In this document: positions 37,821 through 40,944 of the stretch, one piece after another
Position numbering within the stretch: position 1 is the first letter of the stretch
How the letters are laid out: each line of letters opens with the position of its first letter
Source: an uncultured bacterium
Lineage (GTDB): Bacteria; Planctomycetota; Phycisphaerae; Phycisphaerales; UBA1924
Reading direction: 5' to 3'
Assembly (NCBI GenBank): GCA_903834785.1
Contig: CAILKP010000040.1
Span: 1 to 40,944 of the forward strand
Length of the DNA: 40,944 nt
Notes under the pieces: model-generated
Databases searched by the model: none
The model's input: only the letters and a program-made list of their open reading frames with translations
Told to the model about the DNA's origin: nothing
Program-made: the position numbers and the translations under genes

Positions 37821-38644
37821 CGTGCACCCGCCTTTCCGTGGTTTGCCCCGCCGCGGGCGCGGTAGATCGCGTCAACCTCCGCCAGCTGCTCGGGCGTGTT
37901 GATCGACAGCACATCCTCCGGCGGCACCGCATCGATGACCTCCACCGTGCGGCCTTGCTTCATCAGCATGCTGGGCACATCGGTGATGTAGTACTCGCCG
38001 GACTGCGGGTTGCGCTGCACCTGCTTGAGGGCCGCGAAGAGCTCGGCCAGATCGAAGCAGTAATAGCTCGGGTTGACCTCGCGGAGAGCCAACTGCTCGG
38101 GCGTGCACTCCTTGTGCTCGACAATGCCCGCCAGCCGTCCGCTGCTGTCACGCACGATGCGGCCGTAGCCCGTCGGGTCGGCGATCACGCTGGTGGCCAG
38201 GCTGGCCGAAGCGTGGCGGCTGCGGTGGCGGTCCAGCAGCATGGTCAGCGTCTCGGCCCGGATCAGCGGGCCGTCACCGGCCAGCACGATGCAGGGTGTG
38301 CCCGCCGCGGCGCCGCTGGCCAGGTCCTTTTCAAAGTTGCCCCGGGCGCTCTGCACCGCGTGGCCCGTGCCAAGCTGCTCGGCCTGCACGGCGTACTCAA
38401 GGCCGCGGTTCCAGGCGTCACCCTGCTGGGCCATCAGCTCCCGCACCACTTCCTGCTTGTAACCGACGACCAGCACCACGCGGGCGCACCCGGCCTGGCG
38501 GCAGGCATCCACCACGTTGCACACCATCGGCCGGCCACCGATCGGGTGCACCACCTTGGGCAGGTCCGAACGCATGCGCGTTCCCTTGCCGGCGGCAAGG
38601 ATGATCGCAACGGGAGCTTGATTGGCCTGGGCAGGGGCGGTCAT
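37817..38644 (-). CDS. glmU: UDP-N-acetylglucosamine pyrophosphorylase-type nucleotidyltransferase (GlmU N-domain only)
   Basis: This 275-residue protein matches the uridylyltransferase half of GlmU: IILAAGKGTRMRSDLPKVVH, PIGGRPMVCNVVDACRQAG, QAEQLGTGHAVQSARGNFEK, VLAGDGPLIRAETLTMLL, PTGYGRIVRDSSGRLAGIVE and GEYYITDVPSMLMKQGRTVE. It should make UDP-GlcNAc from GlcNAc-1-P and UTP. Full GlmU has about 455 residues with a C-terminal left-handed beta-helix acetyltransferase; here the reading frame ends after the first domain and overlaps prs. Either the acetyl transfer is done by a separate enzyme or this is a related single-function enzyme. I see no clear ribosome site before the ATG at 38644. 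Confidence 0.85.
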   Translation of the reverse strand: MTAPAQANQAPVAIILAAGKGTRMRSDLPKVVHPIGGRPMVCNVVDACRQAGCARVVLVVGYKQEVVRELMAQQGDAWNRGLEYAVQAEQLGTGHAVQSARGNFEKDLASGAAAGTPCIVLAGDGPLIRAETLTMLLDRHRSRHASASLATSVIADPTGYGRIVRDSSGRLAGIVEHKECTPEQLALREVNPSYYCFDLAELFAALKQVQRNPQSGEYYITDVPSMLMKQGRTVEVIDAVPPEDVLSINTPEQLAEVDAIYRARGGANHGKAGAR

Positions 38645-38680
38645 ATTTTGACCGCGAAGCGAACGATCCGCACAGCTGGC

Positions 38681-38720
38681 CCGGGTACCGCTGCCGCAGC
38701 ATGCCGCGGCAGCAACCCGG
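38681..38720 (-). other. two-part hairpin between tRNA-Gln and glmU-like gene
   Basis: CCGGGT (38681-38686) pairs with ACCCGG (38715-38720), and inside it GCTGCCGC (38690-38697) pairs with GCGGCAGC (38706-38713). No T-tract follows on the minus strand. It could be part of the glmU leader or a 3' processing signal for the tRNA. Confidence 0.5.
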
Positions 38721-38749
38721 AGACAAAAGGGGGGGAAAGAGAAGGCGAA

Positions 38750-38820
38750 CTAGCCGACTTGGATTCGAACCAAGACAAGCAGAACCAAAATCTGCTGTGC
38801 TACCATTACACCATCGGCCA
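38750..38820 (-). tRNA. tRNA-Gln (anticodon UUG)
   Basis: This 71-base tRNA has the acceptor stem TGGCCGA with TCGGCTA (one G-U pair), discriminator G, D-arm GGTGTAATGGTAGCAC, anticodon arm GCAGA-TTTTGGT-TCTGC giving UUG, and T-loop TTCGAAT. CCA is not encoded. Confidence 0.95.
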
Positions 38821-39394
38821 AGGAAAATCAGCGTTTTTATCGGTCGCTGACTTGGTCATTGTCTGTTTCTGTATCGGCAAGTTCGATGCCAGACGCAGGA
38901 ACGGATGACCGCATCAAAGATGGTTGCAGGGGAGCCGGGCAAGCCGCGGGTCGTTCGATTTCGCGAGCATCTCCGTTGCTGGGGCGCCAGCCAGAGAGCG
39001 AAGGTGAGGCACCTGCCGCTCCGGACGGACGCCGGGACCTGAAGCCGCCGGCCAACGTGGCAGACGGGTGCGGCTCCAGTGTCCTTCTCGCTCATGGGCC
39101 GGTGGGGCTCAGGCGAAGCAGGGCGGAATGCCGCGGCATGGCAGGCACAAACGGCTGAGGAAACACCGGTTTTCCGCCTGAAATGACGCGTTTGGCGTCA
39201 CCGAAGGCAGCACCGATGCAGGCCCAGCACCTGCACGGGAACGAGACGGCTGTTGCCGCGTTGGCGGCCGCCCCTGACCACGCCTCGGACGCTCTGGCGG
39301 TTCCCGGTTTGGGTTCCATCAGGGTCTTCCGTCGTGGTCGGTTCCGAGGCAGTATAGGCGGGGAGGAGGGAGGGGATTGGGGCGTGGTCTGGCC
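38821..39394. other. intergenic region between tRNA-Gln and broken hsdR
   Basis: Besides the candidate tRNA promoter at 38836-38865, this 574-base stretch shows no gene I can support. Several open frames of 60-110 codons exist on both strands, but none has a ribosome site or recognisable motif. It may hold decayed remains of the restriction locus. Confidence 0.5.
38836..38865 (-). promoter_or_regulatory. candidate promoter of tRNA-Gln
   Basis: On the minus strand CAGACA (38860-38865), an 18-base spacer and GATAAA (38836-38841) each match 4 of 6 consensus positions. The start site would lie about 9 bases before the tRNA. Confidence 0.4.
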
Positions 39395-40944
39395 TCAGCC
39401 GGTCCGGGTGATCGTCGCCCGGTCGTTGATATCTTTCAGCAGGGTAATTATTCGGACCACGTCATCATCACTAAAGACGCCGTCCACCCCGGTGGGGCCG
39501 AAGTCGGTGAAGGGCTGCTCGTAGAGCCGTTCGGGCGGCATCACGCCGCTGGCGGTGAGCTGGTTGATGATGAAGTTGATGAACCGGACCTGCTCGGGGT
39601 TGTACTTCGAGCCGTCGAGGTACACCCCGAAGGCACGCTTGGCCGCCTCGCGGTCCAGGCCCACCATCTGGCGGAGGAAGAGGCCGAGGCTCTCGGTCTT
39701 GCCGTAGGCCCGCTCGAACTGCTCCCGGCTGCCGATGTCCGGGGCGCTGAAGAGCAGGCGTTCCAGTTCCGCCAGGTCGGTCGGTGTCAGCGGCTCATCG
39801 TTGCGGAGCTTGTGGATGGTGGTGTGAGTGCGGTGGCGGTCGATGAACTGCTCAACCTTCTTCTTGTACGCCGTGGTGTCAAAGGCCGCGGTAATACCGC
39901 CAAGGCTGATCAGGGTGCCCGGGCCGATCTGATCGGCAAAGTCGGTGTACACGATGCGCCGCTCGCTCTTGTCAATGAACTTGACCAGGTCACGGAGCTT
40001 CACGCGAACGCCTTCGAGCATCGGCAGCGTCACGTTGGTCCACCAGTCATCGCTTTGAATGTCGATGATCAAGGCCATCTGCTGGCTGACCATCGGCACA
40101 TCCTTCTTCTCCTGTAACTTGGAGGCGATCTCCATCAACTGATCCCGGAACTTGTCGAAGCTCACGTGATGCTCCAGCACCGCGAGCTGAATGCGCAGGA
40201 TCAACAGGTCGAAGCGCTTGGCGGTCTCATCCTCGGCGGGCAACTCGCTGGGCAGGCCAGCAACATCACGCACGAGATCGGCGTATTGCTCGGGGCCAAG
40301 GTTCTCCCAGGCCTTACGGTCCTTGAACTGCTCCACGGTGCGGCGTCTGGGGCGGATCAGGAAGTTCTCGACATTCATCGCCGCGACTTCGGTGTGCAGC
40401 GTGTCGGCGATGTCGGCTATCAGTTTGGCCTCATCCGGCTGCGGCTCGTGGGCGGCCTTGAGTCCGGCGTGCAGGTCCAGCCGCCGCTCGAAGAGCATCT
40501 GGGTCAGGGACTTCTGCGCGGTGCCATCAACACCGGCGGGGTTCTGGCTGAAGAACTCGAGGTTCTGGCAGAAGTCAAAGACGTAGAACTCCTTCTTGTC
40601 GAGCCCGGGGCCGAACAAGCCCTCGCAGAGTCGCGTGCCGCGGCCGAGCATCTGGAAGAACTTCGTCTTTGACCGCACGAGCTTGAAAAAGACAAGGTTC
40701 ACGACCTCGGGCACATCCACGCCCGTGTCGAGCATGTCCACCGAGATGGCGATGTGCGGGTCGTTATTAACAACGGAGAAGTCTGTGAGCGTGCTTGCGG
40801 CGTACGGCTCTTGCCCGAACCGGTGGCCATCACCAGCAGGCCCTTGCGGTGGTTGCTTTGCAGGTGCTTACCGATCTCGCGCAAGGCCTCGACCTGGTAG
40901 TACCGCCCCGCAATCGCCGCGTTGATGTCTGCGGTGCCGGGATC
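39395..40944 (-). pseudogene. hsdR: type I restriction enzyme R subunit (EcoEI/HsdR-like), internally deleted, 5' end outside window
   Basis: The window edge encodes [20 protein letters not shown] and then [13 protein letters not shown], the helicase motif I of HsdR. Right after it (about 40800-40815) the frame changes, and the sequence continues as [20 protein letters not shown] and [18 protein letters not shown] (motif V) in another frame, followed by motif VI (QMLGRGTRLCEG) and the EcoEI-type C-terminal domain down to the stop at 39395. In intact relatives these two segments are separated by roughly 250 residues carrying motifs Ia to IV, including the DEAD/H box. The missing block and frame change mean that the translocase cannot be functional. 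The C-terminal 448 codons remain open and uneroded, so the lesion looks recent, or it could be an assembly artefact. hsdM and hsdS would lie beyond the window. Confidence 0.75.

Noticed and set aside
38750..40944. Genomic island inserted at tRNA-Gln carrying the restriction gene
   Set aside because: Islands usually enter at a tRNA 3' end. Here the 3' end faces the conserved glmU operon, and the hsdR remnant lies on the 5' side. I see no integrase or repeated tRNA end.

Overview
The window is high-GC bacterial chromosome with strongly G/C-ending codons. Several signs point to a planctomycete, probably of the Phycisphaerae type (inference, no database search was possible). These are many small membrane proteins with planctomycete-style zinc ribbons (C-x2-C-x-Y-[ND]-L-R-G ... 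C-P-E-C), a secreted protein ending in a PEP-CTERM-like VPLPAP / hydrophobic / RRRR tail, a basic-secretory-protein peptidase and a secreted fucosidase. I see no phage, insertion sequence, integrase, CRISPR array or rRNA. Two tRNA genes are present: Ser-CGA and Gln-UUG.

Layout. 1-2.9 kb: the 3' part of an upstream frame, fabI (enoyl-ACP reductase), a secreted BSP-type metallopeptidase and a MarR regulator. 2.9-6.0 kb: five tandem zinc-ribbon membrane proteins in the order A-B-A-B-AB, the last combining both zinc-ribbon types. 6.2-12.5 kb: GH29 fucosidase, a hexapeptide acyltransferase, a CDF cation exporter and a HEAT-like secreted protein, separated by repeat-rich spacers. 12.8-20.3 kb: another zinc-ribbon protein, recX, a DegT-type aminotransferase, the PEP-CTERM-like protein, a TIM-barrel sugar isomerase/epimerase, a 56-residue PLDc_N-like membrane protein, ruvX, and a ribBA whose GTP cyclohydrolase II half has lost its zinc and catalytic motifs. 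20.5-23.4 kb: a DUF3302 / HlyD-type / NodT-type envelope operon with no classical transporter. 23.4-30.1 kb: serine hydrolase, gatC, a hypothetical protein, nadA, a YhhQ-type queuosine-precursor transporter, galK and tRNA-Ser. 30.4-34.3 kb: a 660-residue secreted protein of unknown function and rimO. 34.5-38.8 kb (minus strand): a housekeeping cluster read as tRNA-Gln, glmU-like, prs, rplY, pth, rpsF. 39.4 kb to the end: an hsdR-like restriction subunit with an internal deletion and frame change.

The most notable patterns are the A-B-A-B-AB zinc-ribbon array, a dispersed inverted-repeat element (three full copies and one partial) placed next to gene ends, the transporter-less DUF3302-HlyD-OMF operon, the degenerate RibA half of RibBA and the broken hsdR. 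Very long open frames antisense to the high-GC genes are shadows and are not annotated.
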